Shown one piece after another: positions 8,987 through 18,202 of a DNA stretch of 64,000 bases. Position numbers and translations under genes: made by a program. The first letter of the stretch is position 1. Each line of letters opens with the position of its first letter. Origin of the DNA: Oribacterium sp. oral taxon 102 (lineage in GTDB: Bacteria; Bacillota; Clostridia; Lachnospirales; Lachnospiraceae); the NCBI RefSeq assembly GCF_013394775.1, contig NZ_JABXYT010000001.1:820501-884500 (forward strand). The letters run 5' to 3'. Below the pieces are notes generated by a model. That model was not told the origin of the DNA. It did no database searches and worked only from the letters and a program-made list of their open reading frames with translations.

Positions 8987-9751
8987 TCAATACAGAACAC
9001 GGATCTTATGTGCGCTGCAGAAGCCCTTGATATTCTCTGGTACAGGCTGATCCGTGACAAGCGTCTTCAGCTCTCCGAGCGAGCCGTAGGTGTGCAGGGC
9101 GCTGCGGCCGAATTTGGAATGGTCTACGAGCAGATACTTCTCGCGGCTTTTTTCCATAACGGTTTTCTTGATGAGATATTCCTCGGGAGACGCGTTGGTC
9201 ATACCGTTTTCGAGGGTGACGCCGGTGGAAGCCATGAAGGCCTTGTCGATGTTGTAGATCGAGAGGTTTTCCGCGGCTTCCACACCGACGAAGGAAAGCG
9301 TTTCCCGTTTCAGCTTCCCGGGGAGCATGAATACGGTCAGGTTTTCGTAGGGCGCGGCAAGGACGGCAGCCTGCAGGCTGTTGGTGATGATTGTACAGTG
9401 GATATGCCGAATTTCCTCCACTAGATGAATACAGGTGGTGCCGGTGTCGATATAGAGCACATCCCCGTCCTTGACGAAGTCTGCGGCGAGACGGCAGATA
9501 TACTGCTTTGCCTGGCTGTTTGCAGTGTGACGCTCTGCGAAGCCGGACAATGGGATCTTGACGGGCGGTGCATTCTCGACAGCCTTTGCGCCGCCGTAAA
9601 CCTTGATGATCCGACCGCGCGGCAGCAGGGTGTCGAGATCCCGCCGTACGGTATTCTTCGAAATGTGAAATTCGTCGCACAAGTGGTCTATGGTAACAGA
9701 TCGATTGCTGACGATATACTGCTCGAGCTGGTCTAAGCGCTGATCTTTCAT
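8987..9751 (-). CDS. DeoR-family transcriptional regulator
   Basis: A 254-residue DNA-binding regulator. Residues 1-57 are a DeoR helix-turn-helix (LCDEFHISKNTVRRDLDTL). The rest is a DeoRC sugar-phosphate-binding domain with YIDTGTTCIHL, TNSLQAAV and LVDHSKFG motifs. The start has GAAGGGAAATCC before the ATG on the minus strand. It diverges from the aldolase-iolA-iolC-ABC operon across a 337-base AT-rich region. It is therefore the obvious candidate to control that operon in response to a phosphorylated intermediate, as IolR of Bacillus does with the IolC product. That assignment is inference from family and position. Confidence 0.9.
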   Translation of the reverse strand: MKDQRLDQLEQYIVSNRSVTIDHLCDEFHISKNTVRRDLDTLLPRGRIIKVYGGAKAVENAPPVKIPLSGFAERHTANSQAKQYICRLAADFVKDGDVLYIDTGTTCIHLVEEIRHIHCTIITNSLQAAVLAAPYENLTVFMLPGKLKRETLSFVGVEAAENLSIYNIDKAFMASTGVTLENGMTNASPEEYLIKKTVMEKSREKYLLVDHSKFGRSALHTYGSLGELKTLVTDQPVPENIKGFCSAHKIRVLY

Positions 9752-9902
9752 GGATTTCCCTTCAAAATAATGAAAAATATAAAATTATGCAAATATATGA
9801 TCTTATCTTAATGAATTTTCAAAAAAAAGCAAGCCTAAAACAATCAAAATAACACAAAAACTCCACAATAAAATAAAAAATAATCAACAATAAACAAAAA
9901 TA

Positions 9903-9913
9903 TAATCAAAAAT
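9903..9913 (+). promoter_or_regulatory. Candidate DeoR/IolR-type operator
   Basis: TAATCAAAAAT fits the Bacillus IolR site pattern WRAYCAADARD and lies directly before the -35 box of the catabolic operon. Partial look-alikes (AATCAACAATAAAC, ACAATCAAAATAAC) occur upstream in the same AT-rich stretch. In sequence this rich in A a single match may be chance. Confidence 0.4.
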
Positions 9914-9915
9914 AG

Positions 9916-9944
9916 TTGACAAGGATTACAGAATAAACTAAGAT
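9916..9944 (+). promoter_or_regulatory. SigA promoter of the aldolase-iolA-iolC-ABC operon
   Basis: -35 TTGACA and -10 TAAGAT are separated by 17 bases in the 337-base divergent region. The leader to the aldolase ATG is about 138 bases; nothing riboswitch-like was recognised in it. Confidence 0.75.
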
Positions 9945-10088
9945 GCAATCATAAAATAACGACAAAAGAGATAAAAATCAGAAAGGACATCTCTGAATAT
10001 CATCATAATATAACAAAAACAAACGCCAGACGCATAAGGCGGTTGAAAGGGAATATCGACGATAAAAACAGACGGGGAGGCTGAAACG

Positions 10089-10955
10089 ATGAGCTTAGTC
10101 AAAATGAGCACTTTGCTCGCACGTGCGGAAAAGAAGGGAAAAGGCTGCGGATCCTTCAGCGTTTACAGCATGGAAATGCTTATGGGCGTACTGAGGGCGG
10201 CAGAGGAAATGGAAACCCCGGTGATATTGCAGCTCGCGGAGGCGAGGTTTCCGACCGCGCCGCTGGAGCTTATGGGGCCGATGATGCTCGGTGCGGCAAG
10301 ATCTGCGGGAGTGGAGCTCGCAGTGCATCTGGATCATGGGAAGAGCTTCGAGGCGATACGGCAGGCGCTGGAGCTCGGCTTCACCTCCGTGATGTATGAT
10401 GGGTCGGCGCTGCCGTTTGCGGAAAATGTTGCCCGCACAAAGGAAGTGAAGCGAATGGCGGAGTGGTATGGAGCGGATATGGAAGCGGAGCTTGGGCTGG
10501 TCGGCAGAGATGAGGGAGGCGGACGCGATTACGGAATCGCCTGCACAGATCCGGAAGATGCAGCGCTTTTTGTGAGGGAAACCGGAGCGGATGCGCTGGC
10601 TGTCGCGATCGGAAATCAACATGGAAATTACCCTACGGCGCCGAAGCTGCGTTTTGATATTCTGCGGGAGATTCATGGGAAAATACCGGAGGAGCCTCTG
10701 GTTCTGCACGGCGGCAGCGGCATCACGGACGCGGACTTTCAGGAGTGCATACGGAATGGGATCCGGAAAATCAACATTGCGACGGCAGGACTGAATGCGA
10801 TGACGGCGGCGGCCGGCAGCTATACGAGTGGGCAGCCGTCAGGGGACTATTACGGACTGAACCGCGCGATGACAGAGGCGGTAAGACAGGTCGCAGCGCA
10901 CCATATCCGGGTGTTTAATATGGAGAGAAGCGATCGCTCGGAGGAAAGCGTATAA
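10089..10955 (+). CDS. Class II aldolase, fructose-bisphosphate/IolJ-like
   Basis: A zinc-dependent class II aldolase of 288 residues (F_bP_aldolase family). The zinc and active-site motifs are HLDHGKS (His80, Asp82, His83), EAELG, and the phosphate-binding LHGGSGI. Family members split fructose 1,6-bisphosphate, tagatose bisphosphate or, as IolJ, 5-dehydro-2-deoxygluconate 6-phosphate into DHAP and malonate semialdehyde. The next genes are iolA (malonate-semialdehyde dehydrogenase) and iolC (the kinase making that phosphate), so the IolJ role is favoured. Sequence alone does not fix the substrate. GGGGAGG precedes the ATG. It is the first gene of the operon. Confidence 0.85.
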   Translation: MSLVKMSTLLARAEKKGKGCGSFSVYSMEMLMGVLRAAEEMETPVILQLAEARFPTAPLELMGPMMLGAARSAGVELAVHLDHGKSFEAIRQALELGFTSVMYDGSALPFAENVARTKEVKRMAEWYGADMEAELGLVGRDEGGGRDYGIACTDPEDAALFVRETGADALAVAIGNQHGNYPTAPKLRFDILREIHGKIPEEPLVLHGGSGITDADFQECIRNGIRKINIATAGLNAMTAAAGSYTSGQPSGDYYGLNRAMTEAVRQVAAHHIRVFNMERSDRSEESV

Positions 10956-11012
10956 AAGCGGAGTACAAGGCTTTTATTCGATAAAACGAAAGAAAAGACA
11001 GAGGAGGGAGAA

Positions 11013-12524
11013 ATGGGAGAAGCAAAGCGACTCGGGTATTTTGTCAATGGAGCTTTCAGGCAGTCGAAGACGGAGAAGTACAGCGACGCATTTAACCCGA
11101 GTACGGGAGAGGTGATCGCGAGGGTGCCGTGCTGTCTGTCGGAGGAGGTTGAGGAGGCAGTGCAGGCGGCAAAGGCGGCATTTCCGGGCTGGTCGTCGAC
11201 ACCGGTGATCAAGCGGGTACAGATTCTCTATCGTCTGCGGGAGCTGATGATAGAGCATATGGACGAGCTGACGATGCTCGTCGCCACAGAAAACGGTAAG
11301 AACTGGGAGGAGGCACACGGGGACGTTCTGAAGGCGAAGGAAGGGACGGAGCAGGCGATTTCCGCGCCGTCCCTGATGATGGGGGAGAGTCTCATGGATG
11401 CGTCGGCGGGCTATGATACTGTACTGTACCGCATGCCGCTCGGCGTGTTCGCAGGGATCGTACCCTTCAATTTTCCGGCGATGATTCCGATGGGCTGGAT
11501 GACGCCGATGTGCATCGCCTGCGGGAATACGATCGTGCTGAAGGCAGCGACCTTTACACCGCAGACCTGCATGCGTATTGCGGAGCTCTATAAGGAGGCT
11601 GGACTTCCGGACGGTGTCATCAATATCGTGACCTGCTCGCGGCAGGAGGCGGAGATCCTTTTGAGGCATAAGGACATTGCAGGGATCAGCTTCGTCGGCT
11701 CGACGAAGGTCGGCATGCATATCTATTCGACAGCGGCATCGACGGGGAAGCGTGTGCAGGCGCTCTGTGAAGCGAAGAATCATGCACTGGTTCTGAATGA
11801 CGCGCCGGTAAAGCGTGTCGCGGCTGGCATCATCAATTCCGCCTTTGGCTGCGCAGGAGAACGCTGCATGGCGCTGCCGGTAGTCGTAGCGCAGGAGGGG
11901 ATCGCCGACGCACTGGTAGGAGAGCTTGTGGCACAGGCGAAGCGGATCAAGGTCGGGCCTGCATACGATAAGACGACGAAGCTCGGGCCGGTGGTAAATG
12001 CGGAGCATAAACGATCGGTCGAGAGATGGATCGAAACCGGCGTCGCAGAGGGGGCGAGAGTGGTGCTCGACGGGCGGAATATAAAGGTAGAGGGCTATGA
12101 GAAGGGCTTTTATCTGGGACCGACGATTCTTGACCATGTGACGGCGGAGATGACGGTAGGTATACAGGAGATCTTCGGACCGGTGCTCTGCGTGAAACGC
12201 GTCGGGGGCTTCGAGGAGGGACTTTCCTTGATGAACCGGAATCCTTATGCGAACGGTTCCGTGATCTTTACGCAGAACGGACATTATGCGAGAGAATTTG
12301 CACGGCATACGGATGGGGGGATGGTTGGCATCAATGTCGGAATTCCGGTGCCGGTCGGCGTGTTCCCGTTTAACGGACGGAAGCTTTCCTTTATCGGGGA
12401 TCTGCACTGTCTCGGGAAGGATGGCTACCGCTTCTACACAGAGAATAAGGTGGTGACGACACGCTGGTTCGATGAGGAGGAGGCGGCCTCGACGAGGGTA
12501 AGCACATGGGACGGCACGATCTAG
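11013..12524 (+). CDS. iolA: Malonate-semialdehyde/methylmalonate-semialdehyde dehydrogenase (IolA)
   Basis: A CoA-acylating aldehyde dehydrogenase of 503 residues that converts malonate semialdehyde to acetyl-CoA and CO2 with NAD. IolA/MMSDH signatures are seen: PFNFPAMIPMGWMTP near residue 151, FVGSTKVG near 217-224, LCEAKNHALV, and the catalytic cysteine in GCAGERCMALP (Cys285). The C-terminal PVGVFPFNGRK...FYTENKVVTTRW is typical of the family. It lies between the aldolase and iolC, matching the last steps of inositol breakdown. AGGAGGGAG is the ribosome site. Confidence 0.92.
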   Translation: MGEAKRLGYFVNGAFRQSKTEKYSDAFNPSTGEVIARVPCCLSEEVEEAVQAAKAAFPGWSSTPVIKRVQILYRLRELMIEHMDELTMLVATENGKNWEEAHGDVLKAKEGTEQAISAPSLMMGESLMDASAGYDTVLYRMPLGVFAGIVPFNFPAMIPMGWMTPMCIACGNTIVLKAATFTPQTCMRIAELYKEAGLPDGVINIVTCSRQEAEILLRHKDIAGISFVGSTKVGMHIYSTAASTGKRVQALCEAKNHALVLNDAPVKRVAAGIINSAFGCAGERCMALPVVVAQEGIADALVGELVAQAKRIKVGPAYDKTTKLGPVVNAEHKRSVERWIETGVAEGARVVLDGRNIKVEGYEKGFYLGPTILDHVTAEMTVGIQEIFGPVLCVKRVGGFEEGLSLMNRNPYANGSVIFTQNGHYAREFARHTDGGMVGINVGIPVPVGVFPFNGRKLSFIGDLHCLGKDGYRFYTENKVVTTRWFDEEEAASTRVSTWDGTI

Positions 12525-12542
12525 GGCGCAGGGCAATGGAGG

Positions 12543-13568
12543 ATGGAAGAAATGAATTATTTCGAATTTGCTTCCGATAAAACGTATGATTTGATCCTGC
12601 TCGGAAGAGCTGCGATCGATTTTAATCCGATCGATTATTACAAGACGCTGGCGGAAAGCGAGACATTCAGAAAATATGTGGGAGGTTCGCCGGCAAATAT
12701 CGCAGTCGGGATGTCGCGCCTCGGGAAGCGCTGCGGCTTCCTTTCCCGCGTTTCGGATGATCGCTTCGGAGATTATGTATTGGGGTATTTCGAGAAGGAG
12801 GGCATCGATTGCTCCCATATCCGCCGCTGCGAGCATGGGGAAAAGCTCGGGCTGACCTTCACGGAAATACTCGATGAGAATACGAGCAGCATCCTGATGT
12901 ACCGGAACAGGATTGCGGATCTTTCCCTGGAGCCGGGCGACATCGACGAAAGCTATGTCGCCTCTGCAAAGGCGCTCCTGCTCTCCGGCACGGCGCTGGC
13001 GGCGAGCCCCTCCCGCGAGGCGGCGCTGAAGGCACTCGCCCTGGCGAAGAAAAATGATGTCCGGGTCATCTTTGACATCGATTATCGGGCATACAACTGG
13101 AAGGGCAGGGACGAGATCGGGATTTACTATGCGTCCGTCGCCCGGGAAGCGGATCTGATCATCGGTTCGAGAGAGGAGTTTGATCTGACAGAGACCTTTC
13201 TGGGGCTGGACGGAACGGATGAGGCTTCGGCGGCGTATTGGCTTCGGCAGCAGGCGAAGCTCGTCGTAATCAAGCATGGGAAGCAGGGCTCGGCAGCTTA
13301 TACCTGTGATGGAAAGAAGTTTGCGGTCAAGCCGTTTCCTGTCAAGGCTCTGAAGTCGTTCGGCGGCGGAGACGGATACGGGAGCAGCTTTATCGCGGGG
13401 CTGATGGAAGGGCGCGACATCATGGAATGCCTGGAGCGCGGGAGCGCATCGGCTTCGATGCTGGTGGCAAGCCACGGGTGCTCTGCGGATATGCCGACGC
13501 AGGAAGAGATAGACGCATTTATCAGGGAGGAAAAGGCGCGCTATGGAGAACTGATTGCGCGGGCATAG
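12543..13568 (+). CDS. iolC: 5-dehydro-2-deoxygluconokinase (IolC)
   Basis: A PfkB-family sugar kinase of 341 residues that phosphorylates 5-dehydro-2-deoxygluconate at C6. It resembles Bacillus IolC over its whole length: GRAAIDFNPIDYYK at the N terminus, KYVGGSPANIAVG, LGLTFTEIL, SILMYRNRIADL, SGTALAASPSREAALKA, FDIDYRAYNWK and IGSREEFD. The catalytic loop reads GGGDGYGSSF, where most PfkB kinases have GAGD; the Asp is kept. It starts 18 bases after iolA and is followed by the ABC ATPase gene. iolB, iolD, iolE and iolG are not in the window. Confidence 0.92.
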   Translation: MEEMNYFEFASDKTYDLILLGRAAIDFNPIDYYKTLAESETFRKYVGGSPANIAVGMSRLGKRCGFLSRVSDDRFGDYVLGYFEKEGIDCSHIRRCEHGEKLGLTFTEILDENTSSILMYRNRIADLSLEPGDIDESYVASAKALLLSGTALAASPSREAALKALALAKKNDVRVIFDIDYRAYNWKGRDEIGIYYASVAREADLIIGSREEFDLTETFLGLDGTDEASAAYWLRQQAKLVVIKHGKQGSAAYTCDGKKFAVKPFPVKALKSFGGGDGYGSSFIAGLMEGRDIMECLERGSASASMLVASHGCSADMPTQEEIDAFIREEKARYGELIARA

Positions 13569-13611
13569 GCGCGGTTTTGCAGAGAGACAGAAAGAAACAG
13601 AAGGGAAGGCA

Positions 13612-15132
13612 ATGGACGGAAATGTTATTTTGAAAATGAGCCATATCACGAAGCGCTTCCCCGGAACGCTTGCTCTCGATGATGTCCAGCTGGTTTGTGA
13701 AAAGGGAAAGGTTCACGTCCTGCTGGGGGAAAACGGCGCGGGGAAATCCACGCTTGTCAAGATCATTTCAGGAGTATATTCCCTGGATGAGGGGGAAATG
13801 TGGTATGACGGAGAAACAGTTCACTATTCCGGCGTAAGGGAAACGATCGATAAGGGCATCAGTATGATCCATCAGGAGCTGAACCTCCTTTCGGAACGAA
13901 CGATCGCACAGAATATATTCATCGGACATGAGCCAAGGGTTACAGGCGCTCCGTGGCTGATCGATTATAAAAAAATGGTGCGGGAAAGTGAGGCGCTGCT
14001 GAGGAATCTGGGGGTGGAGCTCGATCCCAATATGTTTGTGAAGGAATTAAGTATCGCACAGCGGCAAATGGTTGAAGTCGTCAAGGCGCTTTCCAATAAG
14101 ATTAAGCTTTTGATCATGGATGAGCCGACCTCGTCTCTGACGCAGAAGGAGATCGACAAGCTGTTTGAGATCGTAGAGCGCCTGAAGAAGGACGGAGTTG
14201 CGATTATCTATATTTCACATCGTATGGATGAAATCAAGCGAATCGGCGATCAGGTAACGATCATGAGGGATGGCAGATATATCGGGACGCTGGATGCCAA
14301 AACGATGGAGCTGGATGATGCCGTCGCGATGATGGTAGGACGCAAGATTTCCAAGATGTATGTCCGAAATTACAGAAAACCGGGGAAAACGATATTAAAG
14401 ACGGATAATCTGTGCGGGCTGCGGTTCCGGAATATCAATATTAGCGTATGCGAGGGGGAAATCGTATCGCTTTCCGGACTCATCGGAGCCGGCAGAACGG
14501 AGATCGCGAAGGCACTGTTCGGATATGAGCCGATCGTGCAGGGAAGCTATTCTCTGTTTGATCGGAAAATCGGGCATCCGACGCCGAAGGAGAGCATCCG
14601 AAGCGGGATGGCATTCCTGCCGGAGGACAGAAAAACAGAGGGACTTATCCTGAGCATGTCGATCAGGGAGAATACCGTATCCGCGTCGCTGAAAAAAACG
14701 TTTCCTAACTGTATTCTGGACGAGGCAAAAGAAACTGCTGCCGGAAATAAATATAAGGAAATGCTGCGGATCGCCGCGCCGGATGTAAACAAGCTTGTCG
14801 GCGAGCTGTCAGGGGGAAATCAGCAAAAGGTCGCAGTCGGAAAATGGCTTCATACGGGCTGCCGCTTCCTTATCTTTGACGAACCGACCCGAGGCATCGA
14901 CATCGGCGCAAAGGCTGAAATCTACCAGCTGATGGATAAACTGGTCAATGAAGGATATGGGATTTTGATGATTTCATCAGAGCTGAATGAAGTGATCGGG
15001 ATGAGCGACCGCGTATATATCATGCAGGAGGGCGAGATCAGGGGAGAGCTGTCGAGAGAGGAACTGACACAGCAGAAAATCATGGCAAAGGCAATCGGGG
15101 GGAGGAAAACGAATGAAAACAGTGCTCTCTAA
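13612..15132 (+). CDS. Sugar ABC transporter ATP-binding protein, RbsA/MglA type
   Basis: The ATPase of a CUT2 importer, 506 residues with two nucleotide-binding domains. Domain 1 has GENGAGKST and LLIMDEPTSSLT. Domain 2 has a degenerate Walker A (GLIGAGRTE), signature LSGGNQQKVAVGKWL and FDEPTRGIDIG. The start is ATG 13612, with AAGGGAAGG before it; the longer open frame from 13555 runs into iolC and has no good ribosome site. The 3' end overlaps the first permease gene by 20 bases. Being in one operon with iolA and iolC points to uptake of an inositol-like compound or a related sugar, which is inferred. Confidence 0.92.
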   Translation: MDGNVILKMSHITKRFPGTLALDDVQLVCEKGKVHVLLGENGAGKSTLVKIISGVYSLDEGEMWYDGETVHYSGVRETIDKGISMIHQELNLLSERTIAQNIFIGHEPRVTGAPWLIDYKKMVRESEALLRNLGVELDPNMFVKELSIAQRQMVEVVKALSNKIKLLIMDEPTSSLTQKEIDKLFEIVERLKKDGVAIIYISHRMDEIKRIGDQVTIMRDGRYIGTLDAKTMELDDAVAMMVGRKISKMYVRNYRKPGKTILKTDNLCGLRFRNINISVCEGEIVSLSGLIGAGRTEIAKALFGYEPIVQGSYSLFDRKIGHPTPKESIRSGMAFLPEDRKTEGLILSMSIRENTVSASLKKTFPNCILDEAKETAAGNKYKEMLRIAAPDVNKLVGELSGGNQQKVAVGKWLHTGCRFLIFDEPTRGIDIGAKAEIYQLMDKLVNEGYGILMISSELNEVIGMSDRVYIMQEGEIRGELSREELTQQKIMAKAIGGRKTNENSAL

Positions 15133-16096
15133 AATCAGACGACTTCCCATTCCGGGGATCTTTTGGGGAATTTTGGCGCTGATTATTTTCTTCGGCTTCA
15201 TGGAGGAAAACTTTTTGACACCATATAATCTGATTCTGATCGGAAGAAATACCTGTATTCTGCTGCTTGCCTCCGTCGGGATGACGCTGGCGGTGCTGGT
15301 ATCGCAGATCGATTTGTCGGTCGGTTCGGTGATTTCTCTTAGTGCTGTTGTTCTGGGCTTTACGCTGGAAAAGGGGCTTCCGGTAGCGCTGTGCCTTTTG
15401 TCTGCACTTGCAGTCGGCATTTTGACAGGCTCTGTAAACGGCATCATGATTGCGAAAAAGAAGTTTGATTACTGGATCACGACATTTGCGACAATGAGCG
15501 TCGGATCCGGATTGGCGCTGGTCATCGCGAACGGCAATACGATTCCGATAAAAAACGCCCTTATTGATTGGCTGGGGAACGGAAAGGTTTTCGGTGTGTA
15601 CAGCATGATCTGGATTACGGCAGCACTGGTTCTCCTTATGATTTTCGTTTTGAAGCGCACACGGCTGGGATACAATATCTATTCGATCGGCGGCTCGGAG
15701 AATGTGGCGAGGGTCAGCGGAATCGATGCGGTGAAAAATCGCTTTGCCGTCTATATTTTGAGCGGAATATTCGCTTCGGTTGCAGGCATTCTGATCGCGG
15801 GAATGACGACCTCGGCCAGTCCGATTGTCGGGACAGAGTATTCCTTTAATGCCATTGCAGCTGTCGTCATCGGCGGAACCTCTTTCGATGGTGGAAAAGG
15901 AGGTCTGGTAGGAACGTTTCTCGGGACATTGCTGCTTCGGGTGCTGGCAAGCGGGCTGAGTATGATGGGCATCAGCTCTGTCGTGCAGAAGGTAATCATT
16001 GGCCTTGTCATTGTGGCGCTGATTGTCATGGATCAGCTGAGCGAGAGGATGAAAAGGAGAGAAGGCTTGAGGAGGGTGTACGCAAATGCTGAGTAG
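15113..16096 (+). CDS. Sugar ABC transporter permease 1, RbsC type
   Basis: A 327-residue BPD_transp_2 membrane permease with multiple hydrophobic helices. The family motif appears as SQIDLSVGSVISLSAVV at about residues 63-79, and the C-terminal IGGTSFDGGKGG loop is present. It is preceded by GGGGGAGG inside the ATPase gene and overlaps that gene by 20 bases, so the two are translationally coupled. A second permease overlaps its end, so the channel is probably a heterodimer, unlike the single-permease rbs system at the window start. Confidence 0.92.
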   Translation: MKTVLSKIRRLPIPGIFWGILALIIFFGFMEENFLTPYNLILIGRNTCILLLASVGMTLAVLVSQIDLSVGSVISLSAVVLGFTLEKGLPVALCLLSALAVGILTGSVNGIMIAKKKFDYWITTFATMSVGSGLALVIANGNTIPIKNALIDWLGNGKVFGVYSMIWITAALVLLMIFVLKRTRLGYNIYSIGGSENVARVSGIDAVKNRFAVYILSGIFASVAGILIAGMTTSASPIVGTEYSFNAIAAVVIGGTSFDGGKGGLVGTFLGTLLLRVLASGLSMMGISSVVQKVIIGLVIVALIVMDQLSERMKRREGLRRVYANAE

Positions 16097-17081
16097 ATTA
16101 AAGAGCAATATCGATATGCTTTCCCGGATTCTTCTTCTGCTGGTTTTATTTGCGACTCTTACGATTATCAGACCCGGATTATTTTTGACAGCGGACAATC
16201 TGGCTACGGTTATTTTCCAGCAGGCACCGTTTACAATTCTGATGAGTCTGGGAATGGGACTTGCGATCCTTACAAAAGGAATCGACAAGTCGATGGCGTC
16301 CGTCATGATTTTTTCGACGGTCATGAGTGCGAATTTCTTTAAGAATGAACAGTATTTTCTGGGATTTCTGCTGGCGATGAGCATCGGGATCGGCTGCGGT
16401 TTGCTGAATGGGATCCTGATAACGCAGGTTGGAGTCGCGCCGTTCATCGCGACATTCGGCATCGATTTCGTGGCGAGCGGTATGGCATATGTGGTATATA
16501 CGGGGACATATGTTTATGCGTTTCCGGAAAAGTTCAGAGCGATTACCAACGGAATGCTGGTGCCCGGGCTCCCGAATGTAGCGTTGATTACGTTTTTTGT
16601 ATTCCTGCTTCTCTGGTTTGTGACGAGGAGGACGATTTTCGGACGCGGCATGTATTCGGCAGGCTTCAATTTTGAGGCGGCGAGACTGAGCGGAATCAAT
16701 GCGAAGAGGACGGTTACGATCATTTACTGCATCAATGGCGCTCTGGCGGCACTGACCGGTATCTTATATATGGCGCGGCTAAATGCAGCAGACCCCGGCA
16801 GCAGTGGCTCTCTGACGCTGGATTCCATGGCGGCGGCGTTGATAGGGGGCATTTCGTTCGGCGGAGGAAAAGGCTCCGTTACAAATGCAGTAATCGGGGC
16901 GCTGATCATCGTATTCATAAGAAACGGCATGAATCTGATGAACATCTCTATTAACTGGCAGTCCGTCGTGATCGGGCTCGTGATTATCCTGTCTATCTTC
17001 TATGAATCCTTCATTGAGCAGATCAAGGTATTTATGCTGAACGCGGAAATGAAAAAATTAAAGGCTGCGGTAAAACAATAA
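16086..17081 (+). CDS. Sugar ABC transporter permease 2, RbsC type
   Basis: The second BPD_transp_2 permease, 331 residues, overlapping permease 1 by 11 bases. It keeps the fold and the IGGISFGGGKGSV loop near the C terminus. The usual GxIDLSVGS motif is altered to TKGIDKSMASVMIF, a change in a normally conserved cytoplasmic loop. It probably pairs with permease 1. Confidence 0.92.
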   Translation: MLSRLKSNIDMLSRILLLLVLFATLTIIRPGLFLTADNLATVIFQQAPFTILMSLGMGLAILTKGIDKSMASVMIFSTVMSANFFKNEQYFLGFLLAMSIGIGCGLLNGILITQVGVAPFIATFGIDFVASGMAYVVYTGTYVYAFPEKFRAITNGMLVPGLPNVALITFFVFLLLWFVTRRTIFGRGMYSAGFNFEAARLSGINAKRTVTIIYCINGALAALTGILYMARLNAADPGSSGSLTLDSMAAALIGGISFGGGKGSVTNAVIGALIIVFIRNGMNLMNISINWQSVVIGLVIILSIFYESFIEQIKVFMLNAEMKKLKAAVKQ

Positions 17082-17114
17082 TAATGTAATACGCACAGGA
17101 AAAGGAGAAGGCTT

Positions 17115-18113
17115 ATGAAAAAGAAAATGGTGGCAATGGTTTTGGCAGCGGCAGTTTTCGGAATGGCAGTGAGCGGGTGCTCGCCGCAGTCCAAGGCGGA
17201 GAGTACGGCTGCCCCGACCGAGGCCGCGGACAGCACGGCGCCGAGCGGGCTTTCGGATAAGGAGGTCGTCGTAATTATCAAGAATCTGACGACCCCGTTC
17301 TTTCTGGCCATGAAGCAGGGCGCGGAGGACGCCGGAAGGGATCTGGGCGTGAAGGTAACGGTACAGGCACCGACTTCATCGGAAGAGGGGGCGGGAAATG
17401 AGGAGCAGACGCAGCTGGTGGAGCAGGCAATCGCAAATAAGACGGCGGCTGTTGTCATTGCACCGACAGACTCAAGTGCGATCATTCCGGCGATAAAGAA
17501 GCTGAATGAGGCAGGCATTCCGGCGATTGCATGCAATACGAAGGTCGCGGAGGAGGGACTTACGGAATGCTTCGTCGGACTGGAAAACTTCACGCAGGGG
17601 AATCATGTTATGAAAACACTCTGCGAGGGGCTGAATGGCAAGGGTAAGGTCTTCATTATTGAAGGTACGCCTGGGGCGCAGACCTCGATTGACCGTGTCG
17701 CAGGTGCAAAAGCCGCGCTTTCCGAATATCCGGATATTGTGATTGCAGCACAGCAGTCCGGCTCGTACAAGCGGGCATCGGCAATGGATGTCGTGCAGAA
17801 TCTTTTGCAGACCAGTCCGGATGTCAATGCGATTTACTGCTGCAATGATGAAATGGCGCTGGGGGCGGTAGAGGCAGTGGACGCGGCAGGAAAGACCGGA
17901 CAGGTTTTGATCGGCGGTGCAGACGGAAATGCGGATGCGATTCAGGCAATTCTGGATGGGAAAATGTATGCGACAGCAGAGGCAAATGCGCATGATCAGG
18001 GGTATTATGGGGTAGATGCCGCCGTGAAGATTCTGAAAGGGGAGAAAGCTGAGGATTTCTTCATCGATTCTCCGATCATTGATAGAAATAATGCAGAAGA
18101 ATTCAAGAAATAA
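17115..18113 (+). CDS. Sugar ABC transporter substrate-binding lipoprotein
   Basis: A Peripla_BP_4 receptor of 332 residues. The signal peptide has a lipobox ending AVSGC near residue 21, followed by a Ser/Thr/Ala-rich linker. The mature domain starts at about VVVIIKNLTTPFF. Typical motifs are IAPTDSSAIIPAI, RVAGAKAALSEYP, CNDEMALGAVEAVDAAGK and IGGADGN. AAAGGAGAAGG precedes the ATG. It completes an ATPase-permease-permease-receptor importer within the iol-like operon. Confidence 0.92.
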   Translation: MKKKMVAMVLAAAVFGMAVSGCSPQSKAESTAAPTEAADSTAPSGLSDKEVVVIIKNLTTPFFLAMKQGAEDAGRDLGVKVTVQAPTSSEEGAGNEEQTQLVEQAIANKTAAVVIAPTDSSAIIPAIKKLNEAGIPAIACNTKVAEEGLTECFVGLENFTQGNHVMKTLCEGLNGKGKVFIIEGTPGAQTSIDRVAGAKAALSEYPDIVIAAQQSGSYKRASAMDVVQNLLQTSPDVNAIYCCNDEMALGAVEAVDAAGKTGQVLIGGADGNADAIQAILDGKMYATAEANAHDQGYYGVDAAVKILKGEKAEDFFIDSPIIDRNNAEEFKK

Positions 18114-18136
18114 AACACAGATGAGGCGGCGGAATT

Positions 18137-18159
18137 GGGGTCAAATGCTATTTGACCCC
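18137..18159 (+). other. Intra-operon hairpin after the receptor gene
   Basis: GGGGTCAAAT and ATTTGACCCC pair perfectly across a GCT loop, 24 bases after the receptor stop. Only a weak T-rich tail (GTTCTCTTATAT) follows, so it may be a partial terminator or mRNA stabiliser between transporter and dehydrogenase genes. Confidence 0.55.
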
Positions 18160-18202
18160 GTTCTCTTATATTGAAAGGCAGGAAAACGGAAGGAGGAGAA
18201 GG

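Noticed and set aside
10974..13649. 891-residue minus-strand open frame opposite iolA and iolC
   Set aside because: The plus strand carries two clear enzymes with ribosome sites; the antisense product is Arg/His/Pro-rich with no recognisable domain.
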